From NCBI GenBank assembly GCA_037176845.1, contig JAYKXP010000007.1, forward strand, positions 248,001 through 312,000: a DNA stretch of 64,000 nt. Direction: 5' to 3'. How positions within the stretch are numbered: position 1 is the stretch's first letter; each line of letters opens with the position of its first letter. This document shows positions 24,480 to 38,402 of the stretch, piece after piece. The position numbers and the translations under genes were made by a program. The stretch comes from Paramarasmius palmivorus (taxonomy: Eukaryota > Basidiomycota > Agaricomycetes > Agaricales > Marasmiaceae). The notes under the pieces were generated by a model. The model saw only the letters and a list, made by a program, of their open reading frames with translations, ran no database searches and was not told the DNA's origin.

Positions 24480-27400
24480 TTATATCAAAGAGGTGTTTTG
24501 TTGTTGCTGTTGCTGCTGAGGCTGATTGAATGCCCCAAACCCAGACCCGCCAAACATGCCTCCGTTCGCTGAACCTGAAGCCCCGTTCAAACTGGACAAG
24601 CCATTTGGACCACCAAATAAGCTAGCGCCTGAAGTTCCGCCAAACGAGGCAGAGCCAGGGAATGCAGACCCGGCATCCAGACCGCCACCTGTAGCACTTC
24701 CTGTTCCGGTGGTGAACATCGATGCTCGGAACGGATTTGCTGCTGGATTGGAACCTGTCATTTGAGGACGTAAGCCTTGCCCCAACGTCGAACCTAACGT
24801 CGAGCCACCACTAAAGTTGGACATTGACTGTGCGTTCAATGCCCCCAATCCGCCAGATCCTGACCCTACACCAGTGGGCTGAGCTCCGATACCGGATGGT
24901 GGATTTGCGCCCGTTATTGCCGGTGTGGTTGGTGCCGAGCCGGGTATAGGTGGTAAAGACTCCAAAAGTGATGCTCCGAACGATGAAGATGGTTTGAATG
25001 GCTTCAAACCTGCAAAGCCGGTCATTGCAGGCTTCAGAGGTGAGGATACAGATACCGAAGGTGTTGATGCTCCCGTGGGCTGTGTCGAGAGCGTAGACGA
25101 GGTGAACAAGGAATCTGATAGTGATCCAGTTGTCGTAGTCGAGGTGTTTTGCGAACTGAGAGGTGAAAAGGCGGACGACGCGGGTGTTGTCGTAGTTGGA
25201 CTAGTTGTCCCATTCGGCTCGCTCTTACTGAATGAGAATGATGATGCGATACTGGACATATCTGTGCGACCTGGGTTAAGAGCGCTAGAGCCAAAGTTGA
25301 AACCATTCGCGCCAGTAACAGCTGGCTGCTGGGGCTGCATATATTGCGGTTGTTGGGGCTGCTGTTGCGGTTGTCCTCCTGTGCTGGCACCGAAGCCCAT
25401 TGATAGCTCCATTAAAGTAGGCTGCTTTGGGACAGGCGGCGGAGGTGTCGTAATTGGGCCGAAGGGATTTTTCGTCCCAGTCTGATGTGTCTTTACTGGT
25501 TGTGCAACCGGGGGTGATGGACCACTCGACGAACTTGAGGCGCCGAACGAGGTCAAAGGAGTGGAAGCGGGACGTGTGGGGATATTCTGCGGCTGGGATG
25601 GCTGTTGCTGCTGAGAAAAGGGCACCATGCCTGTACCCATGGAAGGCGACGGCGAAAATGCATTGGGAGTCTGTCCCTGCATCTGACCCATATTACCTAT
25701 GGCTGGCATTCCTTGACCTTGATCCACACCAAAGCTGCCGGGCGCAGCTCCAAATGCGTTGTTTCCTGCATTCTGGAATGGCATCTGCTGCTGGCCGGTC
25801 TGCATCCCACTGAACATTGCCATGCCCGTCGTCTGAGGCATCATCATACTCTGTCTAAACGGATTGGCACCTGTAGCTTGTGGTTGCAAAAAGCCTGTTT
25901 GCTGAGGCTGTAGACTATTGTTTTGGGGTAGGAAAGATGAAAAGGGACGATGACCACCGGCTGTTGGTTGAGGGCGTAGATGCGATAGTTGCTGCTGGGG
26001 AAGTTGCAGTTGCTGAGACTGAGGTTGCATACCAAAGGGATTGGATGCTCCTGGAAATCCTGTCTGTTGAGGCATAACAAAGCCTGTGGGTTGAGCTTGC
26101 ATTCCGGCAAATGGCTGTCCCGTTGCCATCTGTCGAAGCATGAAAGGATTGGATGCTTGGTTCTGTTGGAAATATGCAACACTGGGACTGAAAGGGTGAG
26201 CTTTCAGTATGTGTCGGATTAGCTTTAGAAATGCATTACCTATTTGTTTGAGGATTGAACATGTTTGTCTGTTCTCCCTCAATAGCGGCAAAGAAATCAA
26301 CTACATCCTTCTGTTTGCTCGCATTAGCATCATTGGTGCTCGCGGCGGAAGTTGACGCAGGAGCGGAGGCGGTGGATTGGTTGGATGCAGTAGACGACGT
26401 TGGAAGCGGTGGTACTGGTTCAGAATCTGTTCCTTGTTCGGTTAATCTGCAATGAAGGTCCAAGTGTTATTAAAAGCAAACCTTTTCTGGCAGCCTTCTT
26501 GGTTCCATTTCGCATTGCTCTCTCAGAAGCTTCCTTGTTCGTCTTGTATTCAATCCTGTTTTGCTCAAAATTGGGATCATTCAAGTACTCTTCCAGAGCG
26601 CCTGCAAGCGAAACGGGAGCCTGATAGCCCATCAATCATCGACAAACATGAAAGAGCAATCCATCTCACATGCTTCAAGTTGGGAATGGGAACGTTGAGA
26701 AGGTTCTGTAACTTTTTGGCGACTCCCAGGTACTCGACCACTTTCTCTGTTTGTTGGCAAAAATGTCGGTAGATAGCGAGGGCCTGTTCAGCATCCACAT
26801 GCGACATTTCGAAATAGTGTTCTTTTTAGAATTTGGGATCAGCGTCGGGAACGTGACAGTGAGATCATAGAGAAGCCTACCTAATACGTTAATGACACCT
26901 TCGTTTCCAGCCTGGAATAGGATGAGAAGGTCCTTAACAAGCATCCTCAATGCGGTCGTCGTCAATTCGTCTTCCAAGTCGTCAAGATAGAACTATAGTG
27001 GAATCAGCATGCAACAAAAATGATCAACCAACATGATCGACGCACCCGACATTCAACCAGAGTATCAATCATCCTGTGTACCGCTTTCGTCTCTCTTAGC
27101 AATCCCTTCTCCACCGTCATCACCCGTAATTTTCTTCCCATGATCGTCTTGCTTCTAGTCGGGCCCTGTGTGTTTCCCTTGTTCGCACTTCCACTTCGGC
27201 CACGATAGCCATCGTCCTCTATGTTGGCGGAATTACGCATATCTCGATTCGACTCTGCTTGCACTCGTATAGCATCATGTTTCAGGTCACGGTATGCACG
27301 GATCCGGGAGTCGAGGTACAGAGCGTAGTTTTGTAGGTTTTGAGGAGTAGCATAGCCTGTAGCATCAAGCACCGAGAATTAGGAATAAGAGAATCTCGTG

Positions 27401-27818
27401 AATTCAATGCCCACGCACCATCCCAGTTTCCAGCAGACACATTTCCCAGCCTAAGCACTTCCGACGATGAGAGGTATGAAAGGACGTTATCCGTTGCTCC
27501 ATTACGAATCATTGTATGCAATACAATTAAAGCTTTGAAGACAACCTGAAGGCATGCTTGTTACACCTCTACGTGAGCGCAGTTGGAGTAGATTTCAACG
27601 TACAATGGCATTAGGCTCCCTGAAACGCGGCGAAAGAGCTTTGCAGACGTCGTGGACAGCACCATCCTCCGACCAAGTAGCGGCGATGATGGGGTCAAGG
27701 TACTTTGGAGAATTAGTGAATGTTGTCCCCCTGGCTAAAGAAGTGAGCTAACCTTGGCTTTTGGGGGTGCTGCCTTGGGCTTACAAGCCAGCTTGACGAT
27801 CTTGTCATAACTGGACAT
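24480..27818 (-). CDS. AP180/CALM-type clathrin assembly protein (ANTH domain)
   Basis: Nine exons: 27753-27818, 27604-27702, 27419-27545, 27046-27356, 26881-26992, 26670-26821, 26482-26620, 26240-26432 and 24480-26187; 968 residues. The ANTH domain (about 1-290) begins SSYDKIVKLACKPKAAPPK, the lipid-binding N-terminal Lys cluster, and continues VVFKALIVLHTMIRNG. The long C-terminal exon is disordered and Gln/Pro/Gly/Thr-rich. It carries many NPF and NPFG tripeptides that bind EH domains, plus a repeated QPTGF/PQQTGF motif known from fungal endocytic adaptors of the Pan1-End3-Sla1 set. It ends in a poly-Gln run. Role: links PIP2 membranes to clathrin during endocytosis. Most fungal homologues (yYAP1801/1802) are shorter, about 560-640 residues, so the long tail is notable. 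All junction phases agree. Confidence 0.93.
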
Positions 27819-28170
27819 GGTGAGATGGAAAAAGGAACTTGTAGAGCTGAGCCAATTGAACCCCGGCCTTGATTGATGGTTTCCCGTCACCGGCCAACTT
27901 CCTTTTCAAGCTCAGCGGGTGCAGGCGGTCAACTGTGCTGACAACTTCTGTACTGCTTTTTATCCGTTCAGCCCACTCGGAACGGTCTAGGAGTATTCAG
28001 TTCCTTGCGGTGGTGATAATAGTCGGACGATGCAGTGGATAGGAGATTGAATGTCGTGAATGATTTCGAAAACTAGGCAGAAATGCTACAAGTACATATA
28101 AACTAGAACCGATACTATACTACACCAGAATCCAAGATAAAGTCATGAATGCATCGTGAAAGCATCAGCT
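27819..28170. other. Intergenic, promoter side of the AP180-type gene
   Basis: The gap lies between the AP180 start and the stop of the Ish1-like gene, both on the minus strand. I see no coding signal or repeat in it. Confidence 0.4.
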
Positions 28171-29807
28171 TTATAGCTCCCCCTTTACCCTTTCAGCTTT
28201 CTCGTACGCCTTGCCCTTCTTCTCCTCGTACTCCTTTTCAGCCTTACCCTTTGCCTCGTAATACTTTCCCTCAGCGGTACCCTTTGCATCGTGGTATCCC
28301 TTGTCGGCATGTCCACTCATCAAAGTCCAGATGTTGGCCAGCTTTTCTTCGGCAGCCTCAACACTGCCCTCGACAACGTCGCGAATAGATGCAAAAAGTG
28401 CCTCAGCGCGAGTGTGGGCTTGAACCCAGCGGATTCGTACTTCCTCTATGGATGCTCGTCAACACATAGTCGGTAGGGTCAGTGAATATAAAACGTACGC
28501 AACAAACCAGCCCTTGTTCTTGGCAGCTTTTGTTCAGGGAAACCCTTCTCGCGGAGGTATGCACGGAGACGAGCATCAGGCCAAGTGATATAGGCAGCAG
28601 TGCGATCAGATGCAGAAGTGTACTTGTCGTTGATCAAGGCAATTAGTTCGTCTCTCTTCTTCTGAGCATCGGTCTTCAAATAACCGTGTTCGATCAACCA
28701 CTCCCGGATTTGCGAGTCCGTCCAAGCATCCCAGAAAGTGTCTTTGGCGTTGGCGTAGTTGTCTCTGTGGCGACATTCAGTGCCGGAACTGTTACACATG
28801 AAAGAGAATACCCACTCAACCAGCTTGAGCATCTTCTCCCTTTTCACCTGCGCGTCACTCTTGATGACGTCATGGTCAATGAGCCATTGGCGCAATTGAC
28901 TGTCAGACCAGGTGTGCCAAACGCGGTCGTTCACATTGTAGTAGTAGGTTTCCATAAGATATATGTATTCGTCACGCTTCTTCTCAGCGGTAGAGCGACC
29001 GTCGATAATATTGTGTTCCGCTAGCCATTGGTGCTATTAGGAAGTGAGTAAACGACAAAGAAAGGAGTAGCACCTAAAACTCACAATGTAGCTGTTGCTC
29101 CACGCTTCCCAAACTGGATCAGCAACCTTTGCATAGGCATCATACATCAACTTCAGCAGCTCATCCCTCTTCTTCTCCGTCTTGGTTTTGATGATACCCT
29201 TTTCCTCGAGGTAACTACGAAGCTGGTTGTCGTCCCAGGTCGAGTAAACGTAGTCCTTCGAGTGATCCAGTTTCCTTTCAGCCTCCTTGGTAGCCTGAGC
29301 AGCGATACTCGACAACGACTGCGTAGCTTGATGCACCTCATCACCATAAATCGCAGTGCTCGCAGCTCGAGATGCAGAAGAGGTGAATGAACTAGCAGCA
29401 TCCGTATATGCCCTGTATCGACTCTTGGCTAGAAGCACAAGCTCTTCACGGGGGCCTTTGGGAGCTACGATTCCTTGCTCAAGGAGGAACTCGCGGAGAC
29501 GAGACTCGTCCCACGTGTCAAAGGTGCTGTCGCGGAGGTTGGAAAAGACCTCCTGGGTATTATGATACTGGTCATAAGTCCAAGCGGTGGCAGAATCCCA
29601 GTTGGCCTTGACGAGCTCGACGAGCTGGGAATGGGTGAATTGATCAATAGGAGAAGACTTTGAGGAAGTGATGTGATGGTCGTCGAGCCATTTTTTGAGT
29701 TGTTCGGCATTCCAGGAAGTGTAGGAAGGTTCATCTGAACCGAACCACGAAGCCAAGGCTCCGGGAGATGTCACTAGCAACGCTGAAAAAAGAATAGCAG
29801 GACGCAT
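28171..29807 (-). CDS. Ish1/Msc1-type stress protein with seven repeats
   Basis: Four exons: 29085-29807, 28816-29033, 28499-28764 and 28171-28445; 493 residues. A signal peptide, MRPAILFSALLVTSPGALAS, opens the protein. Seven copies of a 20-residue helix-turn motif follow: YTSWNAEQLKKWLDDHHI, FDTWDESRLREFLLEQGI, YSTWDDNQLRSYLEEKGI, WEAWSNSYIHQWLAEHNI, WHTWSDSQLRQWLIDHDV, WDAWTDSQIREWLIEHGY and YITWPDARLRAYLREKGF. This is the Ish1 / putative nuclear envelope organisation repeat seen in S. pombe Ish1 and S. cerevisiae Msc1; these proteins are associated with the nuclear envelope or ER and with stress and meiotic recombination. The C-terminus is Lys/Glu/Ala-rich helix (KGKAEKEYEEKKGKAYEKAE). 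All junction phases agree. Confidence 0.9.
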
Positions 29808-30164
29808 GATGGAAGGAATTGAAGGTTGAACGGATCTGAAATGTTCACTTTATATCGCCCAGACTGGGGCAAAGCGCGTGACGTCAGTAGAGTTGGCTCT
29901 CGCACTGTTATGACGCGGGTTGTGCGTAAGTGCACTCACTCCACTATCGCTTACAGCTATTCACTTTGTCGACAACAAACGCAGCCCTGTCGTGTACACA
30001 CAATTACCGTCAGTTTCAATTGTACAGCTCGTCATTCAGGACACTTACAAAGTATCTCAGGTACTACCGCACTTCAACACATGGCATAGAAAGCGTAAAG
30101 GAAATAAATTTAATTTTGAAACCTCCTCATACTTCTCATGGTAATCTAATTAGCGAGAACATAT
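29808..30164. other. Intergenic, nothing recognised
   Basis: This lies upstream of the Ish1-like gene and downstream of the ATP1 stop, both minus strand. No open frame of interest; presumed promoter and 3' untranslated sequence. Confidence 0.4.
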
Positions 30165-32313
<2,149 letters not shown>

Positions 32314-32463
32314 GAGTGGTGGACGGAAGAGAGAGGGATGAGAGAGTAGGCGAGGGCATCGGGTGAATTCGCCAAATTTCACGCCGCTTGTTTGGCCTTG
32401 TTTATTTTTCACACCCCCGAACCAAAGTATTGCTCTTTGCCGAGCACCAGGTTCCTCTCCTCA
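32314..32463. promoter_or_regulatory. Shared divergent promoter region, ATP1 and bL21m
   Basis: Only 150 nt separate the ATP1 start (minus) from the bL21m start (plus). Both 5' untranslated regions and core promoters must fit here. A pyrimidine-rich block, a GCCAAATTT-like patch and several CACCC/CCCC runs are visible, but no clear TATA box. Both products are mitochondrial, so shared control is plausible; that is inference. Confidence 0.5.
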
Positions 32464-32971
32464 ATGGCCAGTCTGTTCAGGCAAAGTGAGTTGCTCACTG
32501 CTCGCTCTTCAGTTTTCTAATATCCTTGCAGTACAGCCTCTATGCAGGTCGGCATGTAGAGCTCTTCATGTAGCTCCAGATTCAACCGCGACAGCCCTCA
32601 ACCTCATTCGTTCCCAACCGTCACAATACGTCGTCGCCTCCGTCGTTGGCAGAAAATACCTTTTGACACCTCGAGACATCCTTACCATACCCCGACTGCG
32701 TGACGTCGAGGTTGGAGATGTCGTAGCTCTCGACGAAATACACGAACTGGGTTCACGAGAGTATACCTTGCGCGGCAATCCTACTATCCCTTCCGAACGC
32801 GTCAAGGTTGAGGCTACAGTGGTGGAGCATACAAAAGGGAAGATGGAATTCATATTCAAAAAGAAGCGGAGAAAGGGCTACCAAAAGACGAAGAAGCACA
32901 AGCAGACCTACACACGTCTGCGCATTGGCGACATTATCATTCCTAGCCCCATACCATCCGTAATATCATAG
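32464..32971 (+). CDS. Mitochondrial ribosomal protein bL21m
   Basis: Two exons, 32464-32485 and 32532-32971, joined in phase 1; 153 residues. The start yields MASLFRQIQPLCRSACRALH, an Arg-rich amphipathic mitochondrial presequence. The body matches bacterial L21: QYVVASVVGRKYLLTPRD, VGDVVALDEIHELGS, VKVEATVVEHTKGKM and the Lys/Arg-rich RNA-binding end FKKKRRKGYQKTKKHKQ. In yeast the family member is MRPL49. It forms part of the mitochondrial large subunit. A longer open frame begins upstream at 32363 but lacks the presequence, and the GTGAGT..GCAG intron fits better. Confidence 0.9.
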
Positions 32972-33043
32972 CTTTGGTTATAATAGAGTGCATTGGCAAA
33001 AGGTACAATAATACTCCTAAGGCTATGTGTGCGCGCATAACTA

Positions 33044-36031
33044 TCATATTTCACCTTCTTCCGGGGTGTCTTCACGGCCGACGGACGAAGCTTTGTCACT
33101 ATCCAGGCGCGGTCGCTTGAAAAAGACATTAGTAACGAAAGCATCCAATATCTCAAGACAGAGAGCATACCTTCTCAACCCTGTCGTCAGATTTGTCATC
33201 CAAGTCCCTCTTGTCTCGAGAGGACGTCTCTTCTCGGTAGGTGGATGACACGCTCTTGTCTCTGTCACTACGACGCCTGCTGTCTTCCCAATCCTTAGCA
33301 TGATCAGACCGTCGGTCCTTGTCCCTTTCACGGTCACGATCACGGTCTCGCCGACGGTCGTCTCGGTCGTCGCGACTATGCCTCGAGGACTTGTAATCCC
33401 TGTCCCTATCCCGGTCACGGTCACTGGCATAATCGCTACGAGAACCTTTTCGAGAGCGATCATAGTCGTCATAGCGTGAATGATGCCTCGAATCACGACC
33501 ATCCCGGTCATAGTCTTTGCCTTTATCACGATAAGACCGTTCACGGTCACGGTCCCTATCACGTTCACGGTCTCTGTCACGGTCCCGTTCTCTGTCGCGG
33601 TCCCGGTCTCGGTGGTCACGATCGTCTCGTGAGGGTTCCTTGCGTTTGCGACTGGTGGTGGAGCCACCATCTTCAGAATTGGCTTCTCGAAGACGTTCCT
33701 GAACACTAGCGTTAGCAGGCAAGGCGGACCTGGAAAAGAACTGCTCACTTTTTGTCTCTTCACAAACTTGGCAAATGCATTCCTTCTGGCTTCCTCATCC
33801 TCGATGGCCTTGTATTCCGGCAAGTGTTCCATAAGAGGAACGGCCTGTGGGACAGCATGAGCCATGATAGTTGTGTCAAAACCCAAGAATACTCACTGCC
33901 TCGTACGAGAGACTGAGTTCCAGTGGATCTGGCAGCTTTCGAAGCGCGTAACGAAGATCATCCTGCAAGTGTCGGAGCTTCCTTTCTGCTCGTCGCTTCT
34001 CGTCAGCTTTCTTCCGTACAGCAGTGGCGTGGAGCTATAGCACCAAGTGGTATTAGATGGATTCGGAACTTCAAATGCCAAGTGCTCACCGTGTTGAAGA
34101 TCTCGTGTAAATCACCATCGGACAACTTCTTCACTTCATCATCATCAGCAGCCCTGACGACATTCATAAACTCTTCCTCAGCCGACTCAGGTCCTACGGT
34201 GTACCCCTTCTCAGGTTCACCATCGCCCTCTGCACTTTCGGATTTGTCGTCGCTCTTGGGCTGAGACCTCTTGACAGCGTCCATGACGACCGCTATCTTT
34301 TCGTCCAGTTTCTGATCCAGTGCGTCTACGACGTCCCAGAACAGCTCCAGCTGATTGGAGCCAGGATTACCGAGCATGTTGATGTAGCGCTCGTCGTCTT
34401 TGAACAATGGATATACCTCCTTCCACTTTGTCCGTGCCTTGATTTTCCCAGAATCGACCAGGCCCTGCAGCAGATCCTGTAAAAGAGAGCGTTTGCCGTA
34501 AAATCAAAGCTAGGACCGCGAAAAATAACTACGCACCTTGAACGCCTCACGAGCCTTGCGTTCCCTCCTCGTCTTTTCGACTTGTGCCCGCCTCATCTGC
34601 TCCTCGTATTCACGTTCCCGCACTCGACTATAATCCTCGAAAGCGAGCAGAATGTCAAGTTTAGGAAGAACCTGTAAGTCTGGGTCGTTCTCCCACTCCT
34701 CAGTCTCTGTGAGTCGTTTGTATGCTGTAGCCCAGCGAGTAAGAACATCGACATCAAGCTCTTTAAAGAGATTCACAACTTTGGCCGTGCTTCTTGCTCG
34801 TGCAGCCCTGCTCTCTTGCTAGAAAGATGAAGGAGTGACTAGATGCGTTCATGCAGTTATAGGCAGACATACCACTTCGCGTTGCTTTAACTCGGCAACA
34901 TATTCCTCAAATATCAGCCTGCGCTCAGATTCGATCTTGGCTTGCTGCCAGATTGGGTGCTGGGAGAACAGCTTATCTGCAGTTGCAAAGGTTGAATAAT
35001 GGAAGACATTCGGGTTTCCCTTTAGCATGTTCCGAATAGCAGGACGCAGCTTGGCAAGTCTAGCCTCTTTTTCTTCAGCTTCTTTCACTTTCAAGTTGGT
35101 AGTGTACTGAATATAACGTTAGCATGCTCGTAGATAATGGTATCATGGAAAACACGGCACACCTTCTCAAACACAGCTTTCTTTTCAGCCAACGTGTTCA
35201 GCGCCTTGTACAGCGGATCCGTGATAATAGCTCTCATCGTTTGATCCCAAGTCCAGTTTGCATCCACGCCTGCCTTGCGCAGCAAGTGCGTAAAGGCCTT
35301 TTCGCCCTCTTCGACCGTAGCGAAACCATTATGAGGAATGACGGGGTCGTCTGGAAGATTTGGACGTGCAGGAAGCACACTTGATGAAGATAAGGGTAAT
35401 CCGCCGGTATGAGGGCCAACAGCTAGTTCAGTGCCGTTTTGTTGTCCAGGTGTTTCCTCAGAGCCAGAGCCAGTGACTGGAGTGAAGCCAGGTGCTGTAA
35501 TGGCTCCTGGAGTAGCACTAATCATGATATTAGCACCAGTGGCTTTCAGTACAAGGCAAGGCCACTCACGTAGGTGCCTTGGCAGCTCCTTCTTTCTCAA
35601 CCTTCTCTAACACAAGTAACAACTCATCTGGCATATCCCATTTTGATTCTTTGGTTTCTGTCTGCAAAATAAATCAGCATAAGTGCGGAATCAGAGTTTC
35701 ATAGCCCGTACATTGTAGTAATATTTACGGCCACCAGAAAAGTATTCCTTCCATTTCGTTTGGTTAAGTGCACGCTACAGTGCGTCAGCCAATGGCTCCA
35801 GCGTGATCATAATTACTACGAACCTCAAAAGGGGTCTTGAGTTCTTTTGAAGTAAATGAGCTCGAGAAGAGTTGTGGGGATAAATTTCACGCACCATCAG
35901 GTTTTTCCCAAACACTTTCCTTCGTGGCAGTATTGAACCAATACGTTCGACCTTCCGGGTTACGATGTTCGGTCTATAATTTAATTGTCAGCACAAGAAG
36001 AGGATCTAAGCAGCTAACTTACCCAGTTCAT
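33044..36031 (-). CDS. PRP40: U1 snRNP-associated splicing factor Prp40
   Basis: Thirteen exons: 36023-36031, 35895-35973, 35824-35843, 35712-35774, 35570-35661, 35163-35517, 34873-35106, 34537-34818, 34090-34476, 33897-34034, 33749-33844, 33171-33698 and 33044-33115; 784 residues. Two WW domains open the protein: WTEHRNPEGRTYWFNTATKE ending in VWEKP, and a second with GGRKYYYNTETKESKWDMP. They bind proline-rich branch-point factors and bridge the 5' and 3' splice sites. A Pro/Thr/Gly linker leads into a series of FF domains (FTHLLRKAGVDANWTWDQ; LKGNPNVFHYSTFATADKLF; WKEVYPLFKDDERYINMLG). The C-terminus is a long Arg/Asp-rich RD/RS tract (about 590-760) made of DRDRDRE-type repeats. The first exon is 9 nt. 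All junction phases agree. Confidence 0.95.
33290..33640. repeat. Hexamer-type DNA repeat encoding the Arg-Asp tract of Prp40
   Basis: On the plus strand the unit CGGTCACGGTC / CGGTCCCTATC and variants recur over about 350 nt inside exon 12 of PRP40. On the coding strand these read as Arg-Asp/Glu dipeptides. The repeat is imperfect and stays in frame. Confidence 0.7.
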
Positions 36032-36611
36032 ATTGCTCCTGCTGAGTCGGCGAGTCAGTGAGACTTGCAGAGCTGTGAAATTCTCCCACGGCAATACTGG
36101 GCTTCAGCTTCCTCCTCGGCCATCATGATCTCAGAGTCACCACCTCTCCTCTACCCAGACGCTCAGGTCGCTAGAAGGCATATCACCTAGACCATTTGAC
36201 TCTCCGACTTTTGGTATCGACTCCTTTGACTGACACTGATTTACCCTCAATACTACTTGAATCAGCCGCCGACGGCCAACGGGGCCAGTGGCCACCAGGT
36301 TGATTGTTGAAAAGGTTCTTACGAGTTCCAGAAAATGAATTCGAAGGACTCAAATCAAGTCGAATACATAGAAGCGTGTTTCTCGCTTGTTCATGCCGGA
36401 TAAACAGGATAAATGATCATCATGATTTCTAGCGTCAAGCACTGTCAGAGATTTCTACCCCAACCCGCCGGCGGACTAGATTTGTCTTGATGAAACAACA
36501 CTGCTGCGACGCCGCGATAGCCATCCTAATTGATATAGAGGCGTGCCCTGGCATGCCTACCTATATCATGACATCCATGACAGGCTCGACAGAATTCCTT
36601 TTCGCCCCACC
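36032..36611. other. Divergent intergenic region, PRP40 and DUF6534-like gene
   Basis: This 580-nt region drives PRP40 to the left and the membrane-protein gene to the right. I see no coding frame, repeat or TATA box that I would defend. Confidence 0.4.
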
Positions 36612-38402
36612 ATGTCTGCTGCTGAGCAGCTGTGAGTACGGATAGATTTCTCTTTCTCGTTCAGTATTAGCTCATGCAAATATCGAATTCCAGCTTTGGA
36701 CCATTATTGATCGGTGTATTCTTCAATGCCATTTTATATGGGGTATGTCCAGTTCCGTGGGGAGTAATGCGGATACTACTGACTCTCTTCTGACCACGAA
36801 AATGCAGGTGTTCTTAATGCAGGTAGGTTGTTTCAGGCATGTCCTTTGAATCAAGAACTGACACTAACGCACTCGCTAGGCGATCATATACTACCAATCT
36901 TGCAAAACGTAAGATATTGCTCGTCGACTCAACGTGCTCTAAATCATGTTACACTGATCAAAAGCGATCCAACCTCAACCCGATGTATCGTGAGTGTACT
37001 TCTCCTGTACATGCTGCCAGGGGATTTGAAACGTGTTAACTTCGTGATAGGTTCTGTTCTTGTTTATTGTAGAAACGATCAACACAGGTCTCGATTTCGG
37101 TATTGTCTGGGACCCGCTGATTGGGGAGTTTGGTATGCAATAACAATTACTAGTGCTATTACCGCCGAAGTTACTCACATGCAAACGTGCTGCAGGTAGA
37201 TCACAGGCATTAGAAGTGGCTCCTCTTCGTAAGTCCATCAGAATGTCATTCGTGCCCGTTCTAATGCATCACCCCTAGTCCTTCCTTCAGGTTGGCATCT
37301 AAAGCTGGATACTTATATTAGCATGACTCATGACATTTCTCGAAACCAGACCCTATCATTACCGTGAGTGTTTTAGGTTGTATCGCTGTACTAGTTCCCT
37401 TATTGAGCTCCACGCAGGCCATAATATCTACCCCTGTGCAACTCTTTTACGGGCATCGGATTTACAGGATGACCAAATCGAAGTACTTACTGTCTGTCAT
37501 ATGTGGACTGGCACTTTGCTCGTTCGGTGAGAACCAAGTACGATTCTGTGTCCAAGTTACGTGTGCCAACGGATATACCTTTAGTCGGGGCGGTGACCAG
37601 CACCACCTTTATCGCCGTCTCTCGGAATTGGGACCATTTTCCGGGGTTTCGAGGGCCAATATTGGCGTGGCTTCTCGCATCCGCCTTGTGCGATATTATT
37701 ATATCTGCATCCCTCGTATGGGTTCTGGTATGCTCTTTGTGGAATTCTCATGCGATCGCCTAATGGGTTTCAGTACAAAGGCAAGAGTAGTTTTCAGGCT
37801 ACAAATTCCGTCATCAACAAGATCATGCTGCGTGCGTCCAGCCACAGACCATATCAACCCTAATTTGATGATCTCCTAGTCACCGTGCAAACCGGCGCCA
37901 TTACGTCTCTCGCGGCCATCGGTGATGCATTGACCTTCCTTCTCGTCTTGGTGAGTGAAGTCAGTAACATCTATACGAAGTTTGTCGTTCTCAACAGATT
38001 TCTAGAACTCGCACACAACAATGTCAGTGCAGTATTTCATTCACTCCTCCATATAGGGTTAATGAACTGGGACTATAGACAATTCATTTGGGATTTCTCC
38101 CTAGCGAAGCTTTACAGCAATTCGCTACTATCAACGTCCGTAATCATTGGCTCAATGAAACTCTGTTGCAAGGCTGATAGTTTAACAGGCTCAACGCTCG
38201 AGCAGAATGGAATAGACGTCTAAACGACGCACGCAGTCGCTCTGACAGGTCCTTTTGCCATCTGGAAGGATTGGCAGATTGGAGGCTGCACGTAGGTTTT
38301 ATTGATTTTTCGATGGACTGCGAGGAAACTGATGGCATACAATCAAGTCTCAATCAGTTACTTTGGATGGGAATGGATAATCAAGAGCTGAAGTTTGACT
38401 AA
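36612..38402 (+). CDS. Multi-pass membrane protein, DUF6534-like
   Basis: Sixteen exons: 36612-36631, 36694-36742, 36808-36822, 36880-36908, 36965-36989, 37051-37132, 37196-37228, 37279-37290, 37350-37363, 37418-37526, 37585-37727, 37774-37831, 37880-37950, 38006-38022, 38079-38135 and 38189-38402; 315 residues. All fifteen junction phases agree. About seven hydrophobic helices are visible, e.g. PLLIGVFFNAILYGVFLMQ, CIVVLFLFIVETINTGLDF, AIISTPVQLFYGHRIYRM and PILAWLLASALCDIIISASL. The juxtamembrane signature NFIWDFSL-type (here QFIWDFSLAKLYSNSLLST) is typical of the large, uncharacterised DUF6534/DUF6533 families of Agaricomycetes. No function is known. Four internal exons are only 12 to 17 nt. 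The last exon may contain a short unspliced tail. Confidence 0.8.

Noticed and set aside
24925..25485. A 186-codon plus-strand frame
   Set aside because: Antisense shadow of the low-complexity tail of the AP180-type gene.
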